Shown: positions 1-8,521, counted from the first letter of the stretch. The stretch is DNA of 64,000 bases from Anaerolineae bacterium (GCA_023384415.1 JAHDWJ010000022.1:31949-95948); one strand, 5' to 3'. Translations and numbers: made by a program. Notes: a model not told the origin generated them from the letters alone.

Positions 1-436
1 CGGCATGTGGAAAGCGTTTGCTGAAATGGAAGCCCTGGGGTGGATTGATTCCCGGCGGCCGCGTATGGTAGCTGCCCAAGCCAGCGGGTGCGCCCCGGTA
101 GTCAAAGCGTTCCATGACGGGGCCGAAGCCACCGAACCGTGGCCCAACGCCGCCACCATTGCCGGAGGGCTGCGCGTTCCCGTCACTATTGGCGGGCGGC
201 TGATGCTCCAGGCCCTGCGGGAGAGCAACGGTACCGGTGTGGCCGTGCCCGATCACCGAATCCAGGCAGCCTTGAGTCTGTTGGCCCAACGAGAGGGGAT
301 TTTTGTCTCTCTGGAAGCGGCCGCGACCATCGCCGCTTTAGAAGACCTGATCAGCCAGGGATGGGTTCACCCTGACGAACGAATCCTTATTTTTAATACT
401 GGCAGCGGCATGAAACACCGGCTTATGCTCACGTGA
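1..436 (+). CDS. thrC: Threonine synthase, C-terminal part (5' end outside window)
   Basis: The reading frame is open from the first bases and stops at TGA 434-436, giving the last ~144 residues of a fold-type II PLP enzyme. Threonine synthase converts O-phosphohomoserine to threonine in the cytoplasm. What is seen: the segment WKAFAEMEALGWI, the IAGGLRVP segment and the EGIFVSLEAAAT segment, all typical of the C-terminal half of bacterial threonine synthases, and an ending GSGMKH that resembles the usual GxGxKD-type tail. The PLP-binding lysine lies in the missing N-terminal part, so activity cannot be judged. A GCGGCCGC octamer lies at 55-62 and another at 317-324, both in frame. Another PLP enzyme of the same fold is the alternative; threonine synthase fits best. 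Confidence 0.8.
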   Translation, partial: GMWKAFAEMEALGWIDSRRPRMVAAQASGCAPVVKAFHDGAEATEPWPNAATIAGGLRVPVTIGGRLMLQALRESNGTGVAVPDHRIQAALSLLAQREGIFVSLEAAATIAALEDLISQGWVHPDERILIFNTGSGMKHRLMLT

Positions 437-534
437 TAAGACATTCCGAGGCTTTTATGATAGAGTTTGGGCGTGGTCAAAAATGAGTTTACCTGACCAT
501 TCACTCCTCATATCCCTTCCTAAAGGTGCCCTCA

Positions 535-1326
535 ATGTCTGAATTAGTTTTAACCAACCACCGTGAGCATATTTTTGAGATTATTCTAAACCGCCCAGAT
601 AAGCGAAACGCCATTAATCTGGAGTTATGGCGGGCGTTTGATGAAGCGGTGCAGCAGGCTAACCGTACCCCGGGTATCCGGGTGGTTTTTATCCGTGGGG
701 CGGGCAAATCATTTTCCGCCGGCATTGATGTGAGTACCTTTATGGCGTTGGCCGCGGAGTTTGGCCCCCATTGGCAGGCCCGAATGCGGAGTATTACTGA
801 TATGTTTCAGGCGGTGTTGAACCGGCTGGAACGGCTGGAACTACCTACCCTGGCCCTGCTGCATGGGCATTGCCTGGGGCTGGCTATGGAGTTGGCTCTG
901 GCGTGTGATATGCGAATCGCGGCCGCGAATACCCTCATTGGCCTGCCCGAAAGCCGTCTGGGTATGATTCCCGATGTTGGCGGAACCACCCGCCTGACAC
1001 GCATCATCGGCCCGGCACGCGCCAAAGAGCTTATCTTTACCGGCAAACAAATCCCGGCCGAACAAACAGAACCATGGGGATTGATCAATTATGTAGTCTC
1101 GGAAGGGGAGTTGATCAGCAAAGCCGAAGCCCTGGCCGAAGAGATCAACCAGGCAGCCCCGCTGGCGGTAGGTATGGCGAAGCGGGTCATTGATGGTCTG
1201 GCGGATGTGGATCGGGGGTTGCAGTTGGAAGGGTGGGCGCAAAGCCAACTCATGGCAACGGCTGATCTTCAGGAAGGGATACAAAGCTTTATGCTGCGCC
1301 GTCCGCCAGCTTTTCAAGGCAAGTAG
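535..1326 (+). CDS. Enoyl-CoA hydratase/isomerase (crotonase) family protein
   Basis: A 263-residue crotonase-superfamily protein, a normal length for the family. It would hydrate or isomerise an enoyl-CoA in fatty acid or amino acid degradation. The oxyanion-hole segment GKSFSAGID is present near residue 62. The two glutamates used by hydratases appear to be conserved: one in AMELALACD and one in LPESRLGMIPDVGG. Start choice: a GTG at 526 is in frame, but AAAGG at 522-526 sits about 8 bases before ATG 535, so ATG is preferred. It stands alone on the plus strand, converging on the aldolase gene at 1364-2194. Substrate is unknown. Confidence 0.85.
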   Translation: MSELVLTNHREHIFEIILNRPDKRNAINLELWRAFDEAVQQANRTPGIRVVFIRGAGKSFSAGIDVSTFMALAAEFGPHWQARMRSITDMFQAVLNRLERLELPTLALLHGHCLGLAMELALACDMRIAAANTLIGLPESRLGMIPDVGGTTRLTRIIGPARAKELIFTGKQIPAEQTEPWGLINYVVSEGELISKAEALAEEINQAAPLAVGMAKRVIDGLADVDRGLQLEGWAQSQLMATADLQEGIQSFMLRRPPAFQGK

Positions 1327-1363
1327 GTGAGTGGGGCAGGGGTGCGGCCGCAAACTCTCAACC

Positions 1364-2194
1364 TCACCCATACCCTATCGTCTTATTGACGACCTGGGTG
1401 ACGAGTTGGTGCAAAGCGGCCGCGTCCCCTGTATATGTTGCATTCCCAGAGCTGTGTAAAAGGGGGGGATGGCCCGGTCCATCATGGCAGACCCCACATT
1501 GATCACAGAACGCGGCCGCGTCCCCAGGCTTCATCAACCCCATTGCCTCCCGCATCTGCAACAACTTACGAATCTCCTCGGGGGGCAGCGGGTTCTGCAC
1601 TCCTAACTGGGCCAGCATAAAGCCAATGCGGGCCGTCTGCTCCACCGTCTCCAGACGCATAAACGCCTGCATCGGACTATCCCCCACCGTGAGCGAGCCA
1701 TGCCGCTGTAACATCAGCGCGTCATGGTGCCGGATCAGGTGACGGATAGCAAACATATTTTCATCACTTGAAGGCATGGCATATTGGGTCGTGGGAATCA
1801 TGCCCAACAGGACAATCGCTTCGGGGATGAGGCAATCCCCCAGAGGAATCCCGGCAATAGAAAGGGCGATGCTGATGGGGGGATGGGCATGGACAACAGC
1901 GCCAATGTCCGGCCGCTGCCGGTACGCTTCCAGGTGCATAGGCAGTTCACTGGTAGGTTTAAGGGTACGAGTGGCCCCAGTGCGCGGCCCTAGCACCTGC
2001 CCCGTCTCATCAATCAGCAAAATCTGCTCCTCGTGCAGCATCCCTTTATGTAAACCTGATGGGGTAATAAGAATACGGCCAGAGCCGAGCCGGGCAGAAA
2101 TATTCCCTTCACTGGCACTGATCAGCCCTTTCTGATACAGCAGTTGGCCGATCTGAACAATCTCTTGGCGTAAGCGATATTCGTCCTGTTTCAT
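1364..2194 (-). CDS. Class II aldolase/adducin family protein
   Basis: 276 residues, related to L-fuculose-phosphate and rhamnulose-phosphate aldolases, which cleave phosphorylated sugars with a zinc ion. Seen: zinc-ligand histidines in VHAHPP (residues 102 and 104) and RHGS (165), and the catalytic-type glutamate in PTSELPMH (83). Unusual: after the normal fold ends, the C-terminus carries four potential metal ligands in CDQCGVCH (Cys230, Cys233, Cys236, His237), which class II aldolases do not normally have. Two GCGGCCGC octamers (1416, 1512) lie inside the gene's C-terminal part. No strong ribosome site is seen before ATG 2194. The substrate cannot be told from sequence alone. Confidence 0.8.
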   Translation of the reverse strand: MKQDEYRLRQEIVQIGQLLYQKGLISASEGNISARLGSGRILITPSGLHKGMLHEEQILLIDETGQVLGPRTGATRTLKPTSELPMHLEAYRQRPDIGAVVHAHPPISIALSIAGIPLGDCLIPEAIVLLGMIPTTQYAMPSSDENMFAIRHLIRHHDALMLQRHGSLTVGDSPMQAFMRLETVEQTARIGFMLAQLGVQNPLPPEEIRKLLQMREAMGLMKPGDAAAFCDQCGVCHDGPGHPPLLHSSGNATYTGDAAALHQLVTQVVNKTIGYG

Positions 2195-2255
2195 CTTGGT
2201 ATGGAAGCAAATATTTGCACATTATTAAAGCAATCATGCGAAACAAGTTTGCCTG

Positions 2256-2534
2256 TCACCCGGCGTTCTCATGCAGCAACCGAATCTTTTCTACAATCCA
2301 CATCCTGACCAATGATGAGGCTGGAATGTCGTAACTACGAGCTATAGTCTCGATTTGCTCCTTGAGTGATGGAGCGACGCGAATGGTCATGACCGTTTTT
2401 GTTTCCCCTGATCGAGGTTGGTAATTTCCGCTGACGATTTCCATCTCATCCAGATAATCGCTTATGTCGTGGGTGTCCCAGAATACTGCCTCATCTCGAA
2501 TCGTTTTGAATTCAGGTATATGTTTTTTACCCAT
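2256..2534 (-). CDS. brnA: BrnA-like CopG/ribbon-helix-helix antitoxin
   Basis: A 92-residue protein beginning MGKKHIPEF. Its core FWDTHDISDYLDEME is characteristic of the BrnA/CopG antitoxin family, and the C-terminal ribbon-helix-helix has the form KTVMTIRVAPSLKEQIETIA. Such proteins bind both their toxin and the operator of their own operon. The open frame extends upstream to 2630, but ATG 2534 is chosen because it overlaps the toxin stop by 8 bases (2527-2534), the usual arrangement for coupled translation. The order, toxin first and antitoxin second, is typical for BrnTA. Confidence 0.75.
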   Translation of the reverse strand: MGKKHIPEFKTIRDEAVFWDTHDISDYLDEMEIVSGNYQPRSGETKTVMTIRVAPSLKEQIETIARSYDIPASSLVRMWIVEKIRLLHENAG

Positions 2535-2826
2535 GCCTGATCTCCTTCTGCGCCCTGTAAAATGCTCGTTCTTTTTTAGACATATCTCGTGCCGTAATGA
2601 CATAATATTCACCATCTGTCTCTTGGGCATTCAGCACAACAGTTATAAGCCGCGCTCCTGCCCGACCCAAAACCATAACCCGCCCCTGCTTTGCCTTGAG
2701 AAAAACGGCATCCTTGTCACGGAGAGGCTGTTCGACTTCGACTATGGTGATATTGTGGCGGGCAACGTGATCCACATTCCAATCGTCCCAAATAAGTTCG
2801 GTAATAACAATCTCAATTTCTTCCAT
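2527..2826 (-). CDS. brnT: BrnT-like RelE-fold ribonuclease toxin
   Basis: About 99 residues from ATG 2826 (MEEIEIVITELIWDDWNVDHVARHNIT). Seen: the W-N-x-D-H-x-x-R-H segment near the N-terminus, the LGRAGARLITVVL strand, and a C-terminal ITARDMSKKERAFYR segment, all matching the BrnT family of small RelE-fold toxins that cleave RNA. The frame is open further upstream to 2895, but that extension would run through the palindromic operator at 2866-2884, so the shorter start is better. The toxin is in an operon with the antitoxin immediately downstream and overlapping. No obvious damage is seen. Confidence 0.7.
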   Translation of the reverse strand: MEEIEIVITELIWDDWNVDHVARHNITIVEVEQPLRDKDAVFLKAKQGRVMVLGRAGARLITVVLNAQETDGEYYVITARDMSKKERAFYRAQKEIRHG

Positions 2827-2865
2827 TTTTGACTTGAGCAGATGTCCATGGTTGATATTTGCAAT

Positions 2866-2884
2866 CGTATTACAATGTAATACG
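2866..2884. promoter_or_regulatory. Probable operator of the brnTA operon
   Basis: A perfect 8-base inverted repeat, CGTATTAC - AAT - GTAATACG, lies 40 bases before the toxin start on the minus strand. Ribbon-helix-helix antitoxins normally bind such short palindromes over their own promoter. The position and symmetry are seen; the binding protein is inferred. Confidence 0.6.
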
Positions 2885-3083
2885 CAAGTCAACATAGTAA
2901 ACGTCCAGAAATAAGCTCCGTCCAGATTTGAAAGGTCTTCGGAAACCTGTTAACTCTAAACCGGCAAGTTATTTTTAGATGCTCACATAGATAATGATAG
3001 TGATATAGGGATTCAAGTAGAGAGGGGATGTGCTGTGTAATTTAACAATGGGTAAAAGGGGACGAACGTTTAGTTGATAGCTC

Positions 3084-4463
3084 TTAGTTTAGCCAAGTCA
3101 TTTTGGCGCCCACTTGCTGCATCGTCTCTACAAACCCAGGAAAGCTATCGGCGATGCAGCCGGCCTGGTGAATGTGGGTGGGGGTGTCGGCCAGGAGGGC
3201 GGCGATGGCCAGGGACATACCCAGCCGGTGGTCGTCGTGGCTGTCTACTTCGGCTCCGTTAAGCCGAGTGGGGCCGGTAACGGTGAACCCATCGGCCTGT
3301 TCGCTGATGTTGACCCCCATTTTACGCAATTCCCCAGCCAAGACAGCAATCCTGTCTACCTCTTTGACCCGCAGCTCCCCGGCCTCGCGCACGGTGCTGA
3401 TCCCGGCAGCCTGGCTGGTGGCCACAGCCCATATCGGCATCTCATCTATGGCCCGGACGACGGTCTCCCCGGCGATGGTGGTGCTGTGCAGCTCGTTGAA
3501 CCGGATGGTGAGGTCGCTCACCGGCTCACCCCCGGTCAGGTGAGGGTTTTCTCCCTGAATGTGGGCCCCCATCTGGCCTAATATGTCGAGCAGGCCGGTG
3601 CGGGTGGGGTTGAGGCCGATGTGGTTGAGGGTGAGGTGGGAGTGGGGCAGGCACGCGGCCGCGACCAGCAAAAAAGCGGCTGAGGATATATCGGCGGGTA
3701 CGGTCAAATCAACGGCTTGTAGGGGAGAACCAGGGCGCAAAATGACTGTCCGCCCATGTGTCTGAACATCAGCCCCCATCGCCGCCAGCAGCCGCTCTGT
3801 ATGATCCCGGCTGGGACCGGCCTCGTGAATGATCGTCTCCCCTTCGGCATATAACCCGGCCAGCAGAACGGCACTTTTGACCTGGGCTGAGGCAATTTGC
3901 ATGAACAGTTCAATCCCGTGCAGGGGGGCTGGCTCAATAAAGAGCGGGGCACGACCATCGGTGGCGGTAATATTGGCCCCCATCTGGCGCAGGGGGGTGA
4001 CGATGCGCCCCATGGGTCGGCGGCGAAGCTGCTCACTGCCATCCAGAACTGAGGGGAATTTTTGCCCGGCCATTAGCCCGGCCAGCAAGCGGATGCCGGT
4101 ACCGGCATGGCGGAGGTTGAGTTTCGAGTTTCGAGTTTCGAGTTTCGAGTTTTGAGCGTTGATAACTAAAGGGGAAAGTTCCTCTTCATTCCCCTCAGCT
4201 CCAGCCAATGCCATTCCTTGTCCTTCAATGGTTAGCTCCCAGGCGGTGGGTTCAGTTTCGTGGAGGTGGATGAGGACACCGAGGGATTGCATCGCCCGCA
4301 GGGTTGCCAGGGTGTCCCCGGCAGGCAGCCAGCGGCGGATGTGGCTGGTGCCCTGGGCGATACTCCCCAACATGATGGCCCGGTGGCTGATAGATTTGTC
4401 ACCGGGAATGGAGACGCGGCCGCGCAGGGGGGTGGTTTGGGGGTAGACAAGAAGGGCGGGCAT
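3084..4463 (-). CDS. aroA: 3-phosphoshikimate 1-carboxyvinyltransferase (EPSP synthase)
   Basis: 459 residues. It transfers enolpyruvate from PEP to shikimate-3-phosphate in the shikimate pathway. Seen: GDKSISHRA near the N-terminus, RRRPMGRI, SAQVKSAVLLAGL, the catalytic-type Asp and Glu in IDEMPIW and LRVKEVDRI, and DDHRLGMSLAI near the end. It is longer than the usual ~430 residues because of an inserted stretch around residues 90-115. This includes the peptide repeat NSKLETR-NSKLNLR, encoded by a tandem array of a 7-base unit (4119-4156) just before the HAGTG active-site loop. The gene follows the SEC-C gene with a 6-base gap, so the two are probably cotranscribed with ppgK. No separate Shine-Dalgarno is seen, which suggests translational coupling. 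Confidence 0.93.
   Translation of the reverse strand: MPALLVYPQTTPLRGRVSIPGDKSISHRAIMLGSIAQGTSHIRRWLPAGDTLATLRAMQSLGVLIHLHETEPTAWELTIEGQGMALAGAEGNEEELSPLVINAQNSKLETRNSKLNLRHAGTGIRLLAGLMAGQKFPSVLDGSEQLRRRPMGRIVTPLRQMGANITATDGRAPLFIEPAPLHGIELFMQIASAQVKSAVLLAGLYAEGETIIHEAGPSRDHTERLLAAMGADVQTHGRTVILRPGSPLQAVDLTVPADISSAAFLLVAAACLPHSHLTLNHIGLNPTRTGLLDILGQMGAHIQGENPHLTGGEPVSDLTIRFNELHSTTIAGETVVRAIDEMPIWAVATSQAAGISTVREAGELRVKEVDRIAVLAGELRKMGVNISEQADGFTVTGPTRLNGAEVDSHDDHRLGMSLAIAALLADTPTHIHQAGCIADSFPGFVETMQQVGAKMTWLN
4119..4156. repeat. Heptanucleotide tandem array GAGTTTC x5 inside aroA
   Basis: Five consecutive units of period 7 (four GAGTTTC, one GAGTTTT) plus three bases of a sixth. The same unit in reverse complement recurs in the atpA-atpG gap at 19968-19988. 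Because 7 is not a multiple of 3, the array encodes a 7-residue peptide period. Confidence 0.9.
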
Positions 4464-4469
4464 GGACAG

Positions 4470-5327
4470 TTAGCGGCGCAGGCGGCGCATCTGGCGGATG
4501 ATGAGCTGCTTTTTTTTATCCGACCGGTTTGGGTCAAGGCGGGCAACGGGGGGACGGCCTTTTAATTTGGCCTGCTCCAGGGCGTGATGAATAAGGATAA
4601 TATTATGACGGCGCATAAAAGCCTGGTGATCAGCATCCGGGTGTTGGGTCAGATATTGTTCTTTGGCCTGAGCCAGCTGGGCAGCCACATCACCAATTTC
4701 ATCACGGGGGATATAGGCCCCGGTAGTGCTAAAACTCCATTCTGCTTTGTCCGCATATTCGGTGGACGGCAGCACCCGGCAAAGAATGATCTCCCCTACC
4801 TCAACCGCGCCGCGGCCGCCGCTGGTATATACCTCATATTGGTCGCCGGTGACAATATCGCGCAGTTGCAGCAGTTGGCCTTCATAGGAAAGTAGTTCAT
4901 ACCCCCCTGCGGCCATCCCCCCCCGCCACAAGGTGACAATGGGCTGCTGCGGTACGGCCAGATCATCCCAGCGGTCCTGGGCATATTGGTCAATGATGCG
5001 TGGTTCTTCGCGGCCATCTTCATTGGTGTGAATATAATCGAATACATACCAATCAAAGAAACGCAGGGCCTCTTCTTCACTCATCTCATCGGCCGTTTCC
5101 AGGGTGTAATAATCGTGCCAGTAAAGGGGGAGCGCGGCCGCGAAATAAAGGGCGAACTTTTCTTCACGGGCATATTTCAACAGATCCCGGCGGACAAATT
5201 GTACCGCCGCTGCTCGCATAAGCCGATCTTTGGTAGATTCTTGATCTACCTTCATGTGGCAATGTTTGTATTTTTTGCCACTACCACAATAACAAGGGTC
5301 GTTGCGTCCGGGTAAATCGCTCATCAT
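4470..5327 (-). CDS. SEC-C motif domain protein of unknown function
   Basis: 285 residues. The N-terminus carries a clear SEC-C zinc-binding motif, GRNDPCYCGSGKKYKHCH (residues 8-25), as found at the tail of SecA and in many small unlinked proteins. The remaining ~255 residues show no recognised catalytic motif: they are rich in acidic and aromatic residues, with a basic tail (DPNRSDKKKQLIIRQMRRLRR). Its start codons (ATG-ATG at 5327/5324) overlap the ppgK stop by an ATGA, so it is translationally coupled to ppgK and lies just before aroA. Function is unknown; metal-dependent protein or nucleic-acid contact is only a guess. Confidence 0.75.
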   Translation of the reverse strand: MMSDLPGRNDPCYCGSGKKYKHCHMKVDQESTKDRLMRAAAVQFVRRDLLKYAREEKFALYFAAALPLYWHDYYTLETADEMSEEEALRFFDWYVFDYIHTNEDGREEPRIIDQYAQDRWDDLAVPQQPIVTLWRGGMAAGGYELLSYEGQLLQLRDIVTGDQYEVYTSGGRGAVEVGEIILCRVLPSTEYADKAEWSFSTTGAYIPRDEIGDVAAQLAQAKEQYLTQHPDADHQAFMRRHNIILIHHALEQAKLKGRPPVARLDPNRSDKKKQLIIRQMRRLRR

Positions 5328-6067
5328 TTATCCTTTTTGGCGGCCATGGCGGCACCGATAATGCCCGCTTCATTGCGTAAGCGAGCTGGCACTACTTTGG
5401 TACGTAGGGTCAGGCGGGGAACAAATTTTTTATAATCTTTGCTGGCCCCCCCGCCAAGAATAATCAGGGAAGGCCAAAACAAGAATTCAAGGTGATGGAG
5501 GTAACTATCTAAACGGACAGCCCACTCTTTCCATTTTAGCCCTTCTTCGATTCTAGCCCGTTCGGAAGTATATTTTTCGGCATCTATGGTCTGGCCCTGG
5601 AGATAAACATGGCCTAACTCCGTGTTAGGGACGAGTTGGCCGTTGACGAATAACGCACTGCCAATGCCGGTGCCCAGGGTAAATATCATAACGACCCCAT
5701 TGACCCGGCGGCCAGCCCCAAAACGCATTTCAGCGATTCCGGCGGCGTCGGCGTCGTTAACCAGGGTGGTGGGTAGGCTGGTTTGCTGCTGGATAGCGGC
5801 CGCGGCCGGGAATTGCACCCACCCTGGGTCCAAATTAGCCGCAGTCATCGTTTGCCCGCCCAGAATGACTCCCGGAAACCCAATCCCCAACGGCCCTTCA
5901 TAGCTGAACCGTTCAATAAGCTGCTGGACTACCCCTATCACCGCCTCTGGGGTAGCTGGCTTTGGCGTTTCGATTCGTTCACGCTCGCTCACCAGCTTGC
6001 CCGTAACTACATCCACCAGAGCGGCTTTAACTCCAGTTCCCCCAATATCAACCCCTAAAATGTTCAT
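5324..6067 (-). CDS. ppgK: Polyphosphate glucokinase (ROK family)
   Basis: 247 residues, the usual length of strictly polyphosphate-dependent or polyP/ATP glucokinases that phosphorylate glucose in the cytoplasm. Seen: phosphate-binding GVDIGGTGVK at the N-terminus, GIGFPGV, the catalytic Asp in VNDADAAGIAE, the glycine-rich TLGTGIGSA, and NTELGH, a sugar-binding motif. A strong AGGAGG lies just before ATG 6067. It is the first gene of a probable operon ppgK - SEC-C - aroA. A GCGGCCGC octamer at 5796 encodes part of an Ala-Ala-Ala run. The upstream gap carries a 70-base heptanucleotide array. Confidence 0.85.
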   Translation of the reverse strand: MNILGVDIGGTGVKAALVDVVTGKLVSERERIETPKPATPEAVIGVVQQLIERFSYEGPLGIGFPGVILGGQTMTAANLDPGWVQFPAAAAIQQQTSLPTTLVNDADAAGIAEMRFGAGRRVNGVVMIFTLGTGIGSALFVNGQLVPNTELGHVYLQGQTIDAEKYTSERARIEEGLKWKEWAVRLDSYLHHLEFLFWPSLIILGGGASKDYKKFVPRLTLRTKVVPARLRNEAGIIGAAMAAKKDK

Positions 6068-6077
6068 ACCCCTCCTG

Positions 6078-6147
6078 GAATTATGAATTATGAATTATGA
6101 ATTATGAATTATGAATTATGAAGGATGAAGGATGAAGGATGAAAGAT
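6078..6147. repeat. Heptanucleotide array: GAATTAT x6, GAAGGAT x3, GAAAGAT x1
   Basis: Ten consecutive 7-base units in perfect register fill the gap between ppgK and the patatin gene. The unit changes partway from GAATTAT to GAAGGAT. The same two units occur again at 18200-18227, 20908-20979 and 57065-57130. Confidence 0.95.
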
Positions 6148-6167
6148 GAAGGGGGATTTCCCGCTGC

Positions 6168-7028
6168 TCATCCTCTCAGCCATTCGTTGTTCAGTCGGCC
6201 AGTACTAAAAAGGATGTTCATGATTTCAGCTTCGGCTTCACGGAATGCCTGGCGGCCGGCCTCAATGCCCTGGTCTAAATTATCAAAATCAAACAACCCT
6301 ATTGTACCCACATACGGCTTGAGCAAAATATCGGGCCGGGATATACCATACCGGGCGTCAATAGAGCGGGCCGTCAAAATATCTGAAACGGTTGAAACAA
6401 CCTGCCAGATAGGCATACTCTCGGCGGCTGATAGCATTCTATTAATCAATCTTTTGCTGCCGCCATTTTCTGGTTGTGTGCCATACGGGGCGCTGTTGCT
6501 TAAGGAAACAGCCAGTACCCGGGTTGCCCCTCGTGCCCTGGCGACATCAAAGGGAACATTATTTAAGATACCCCCATCCACCAGCGTTAACCCATACCGT
6601 TCTACGGGTGGTAGAACAACCGGAAAAGCAGATGTAGCCAACAGGGCGGAGATAAGATCACCCTCATCTAAAACCACTTCCGTACGCTCAATAAGATCGG
6701 TCGCCACCACGGCCAGGGGGATTTTGAGGTTGGCGAAGGTGGGCCGGCCGATGGTATCTTGAATCAGCTTCTCGAACCGTTTGCTATCCGTAATGCCTGG
6801 TTTACCTAGAGGTAAAGTATAAAGCCGGGCCAGGTCTAATTTTTTATAAAAGGTGATTAATTCCTGACTGTTGAGACCTGATGCAATGAGACCCCCGATG
6901 ATCCCTCCGATACTGGTACCGGTGATAAGGTGCGGTATTAATTTTAGCCGCTCCATTTCCATCCAGATGCCGATATGCACAGCACCTCTTGCACCCCCTC
7001 CACCTAAGGTTAATGCGAACTTCTTCAT
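6168..7028 (-). CDS. Patatin-like phospholipase family protein
   Basis: About 286 residues from ATG 7028 (MKKFALTLGGGGARG). Patatin-like hydrolases use a Ser-Asp dyad to cleave acyl esters of lipids. Seen: oxyanion loop GGGGARG at the N-terminus, nucleophile elbow GTSIGG near residue 40, and the DGG Asp in LVDGGILNNVP near residue 175. All catalytic elements are present. An ATG at 7082 is also in frame and lies 4 bases past the pyrimidine nucleoside phosphorylase stop, so a longer start with coupling is possible; the family alignment favours 7028. The two genes are probably cotranscribed. Confidence 0.85.
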   Translation of the reverse strand: MKKFALTLGGGGARGAVHIGIWMEMERLKLIPHLITGTSIGGIIGGLIASGLNSQELITFYKKLDLARLYTLPLGKPGITDSKRFEKLIQDTIGRPTFANLKIPLAVVATDLIERTEVVLDEGDLISALLATSAFPVVLPPVERYGLTLVDGGILNNVPFDVARARGATRVLAVSLSNSAPYGTQPENGGSKRLINRMLSAAESMPIWQVVSTVSDILTARSIDARYGISRPDILLKPYVGTIGLFDFDNLDQGIEAGRQAFREAEAEIMNILFSTGRLNNEWLRG

Positions 7029-7085
7029 AGGTTGTTGTCCAGGGTAAATTGTATCTGTTTTTTCTCTATCCGTTGTTATCATTGG

Positions 7086-8390
7086 TTAAGCAACTGTCCC
7101 ATAAAAGTGGGGCAGGCCGGGCACAGGGTCGTTGGTCCAGGTGATGGTGGCCAACAAATTCGTTTTAGCCTGGGCCAGTTTATTTGGGTCGTTGGCATGA
7201 ATGACGGCGATAGGCTGCCCTTTTGTCACGCGGTCGCCTACTTTGAGCGGCAGGAGCAGCCCAACGGCATGGTCCAGGGTATCGGTTTTGACCAGGCGGC
7301 CGGCCCCCAGGTAAACGGTACACCACCCCAGGGCATCGGTATCGAACGCGGCCGCGAACCCATCTTGGGGGGCGCACACTGTCTCCACATACCTGGCCTG
7401 GGGCAGGGTATCCGGTTCATCTATCTGGGAGACATCCCCCCCCTGGGCAATGGCCATCTGGCGGAACTTATGCCAGGCGCGGCCGCTCACTCGGGCCTGG
7501 TCAATTTGCTCCTGAGCCTGGGCCAACGTCTCTGCTTTCTCAGCCAGCAGGAGCATCTGCGCCGCTACTTCCCGGCAGTGGGCCCAAAAATCAGGTGGCC
7601 CATCTCCATGCAACGTGGTTATTGCCTCTTTTAACTCCAGGGCATTACCGATGGCGTGGCCCAATGGCTGGTTCATATCGGAAAGCAGGGCAACGGTTTG
7701 GCGGCCGGCGTCGTGACCAATATTGACCATAATTTCCGCCAATTCGCGGGCGGCCGGCACCGTTTTCATAAATGCCCCACTGCCTACCTTCACATCCAGG
7801 AGAATGGCATCGGCCCCGGCAGCCAGCTTTTTGGACATGATGGAAGCGGCGATGAGGGGCATACTGGCAACCGTCCCGGTGACATCACGCAAGGCATACA
7901 GCTTGCCATCGGCGGGGGCCAGGTCGGCTGTTTGCCCGGCCAGTACCAGCCCGATTTCCCGAAGCTGCTGCTTGAATTGGGGCATACTCAGATCACAATG
8001 CCACCCCCGTACCGATTCCATTTTGTCTAAGGTGCCACCGCTGGAGCCGAGGCCGCGGCCGCTCATTTTGCCCACCGGTACGCCACAGGCCGCTACCAAA
8101 GGCTGCACCACCAGGGTTGTCTTATCACCAACGCCCCCGGATGAATGTTTGTCAATGGTAAAAGGAACGGTATCGTGTAGATCAAGCTGTTCCCCCGAAT
8201 GGGCCATAGCCAGGGTTAAATCTACCGTTTCCCGCCGCGACATCCCGCGGAGATAGATAGCCATCAGGAGCGCGGCCGCCTGGTAATCGGGCACGGTGCC
8301 CGCCGCCACCCCTTTTACAAACCATTGGATCGCTTCTGTACTTAACTCGCCACCATCTCTTTTGCTGGCGATCAAATCTACCATTCGCAT
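7086..8390 (-). CDS. pdp: Pyrimidine-nucleoside (thymidine) phosphorylase
   Basis: 434 residues, the normal family length. It splits thymidine or uridine with phosphate into base and (deoxy)ribose-1-phosphate for nucleoside salvage. Seen: the family signature around KMSGRGLGSSGGTLDKMES, the phosphate-binding KHSSGGVGDKTTL, and DVKVGSGAFMK in the catalytic domain. AAGGA lies 9 bases upstream of ATG 8390. Four GCGGCCGC octamers (7348, 7479, 8055, 8272) occur in this gene alone. The patatin gene follows immediately downstream. Confidence 0.92.
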   Translation of the reverse strand: MRMVDLIASKRDGGELSTEAIQWFVKGVAAGTVPDYQAAALLMAIYLRGMSRRETVDLTLAMAHSGEQLDLHDTVPFTIDKHSSGGVGDKTTLVVQPLVAACGVPVGKMSGRGLGSSGGTLDKMESVRGWHCDLSMPQFKQQLREIGLVLAGQTADLAPADGKLYALRDVTGTVASMPLIAASIMSKKLAAGADAILLDVKVGSGAFMKTVPAARELAEIMVNIGHDAGRQTVALLSDMNQPLGHAIGNALELKEAITTLHGDGPPDFWAHCREVAAQMLLLAEKAETLAQAQEQIDQARVSGRAWHKFRQMAIAQGGDVSQIDEPDTLPQARYVETVCAPQDGFAAAFDTDALGWCTVYLGAGRLVKTDTLDHAVGLLLPLKVGDRVTKGQPIAVIHANDPNKLAQAKTNLLATITWTNDPVPGLPHFYGTVA

Positions 8391-8521
8391 TCTATTTATT
8401 CCTTAAACCGTACTGTTCCCTTCTAAGGAGAGCCAGCATTATAACATTACCTGGTATAGATTGACGATTGACGCGATAACCTTTACGATTAGCGGCATGG
8501 TTCTAATATAAAAACTGGGGG

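Noticed and set aside
841-1371. A 176-residue minus-strand frame across the enoyl-CoA hydratase gene
   Set aside because: Antisense shadow created by regular codon use; the plus-strand protein has all crotonase motifs.
6078-6147. CRISPR-like array
   Set aside because: The units are contiguous 7-mers with no spacers, and no cas gene is present.
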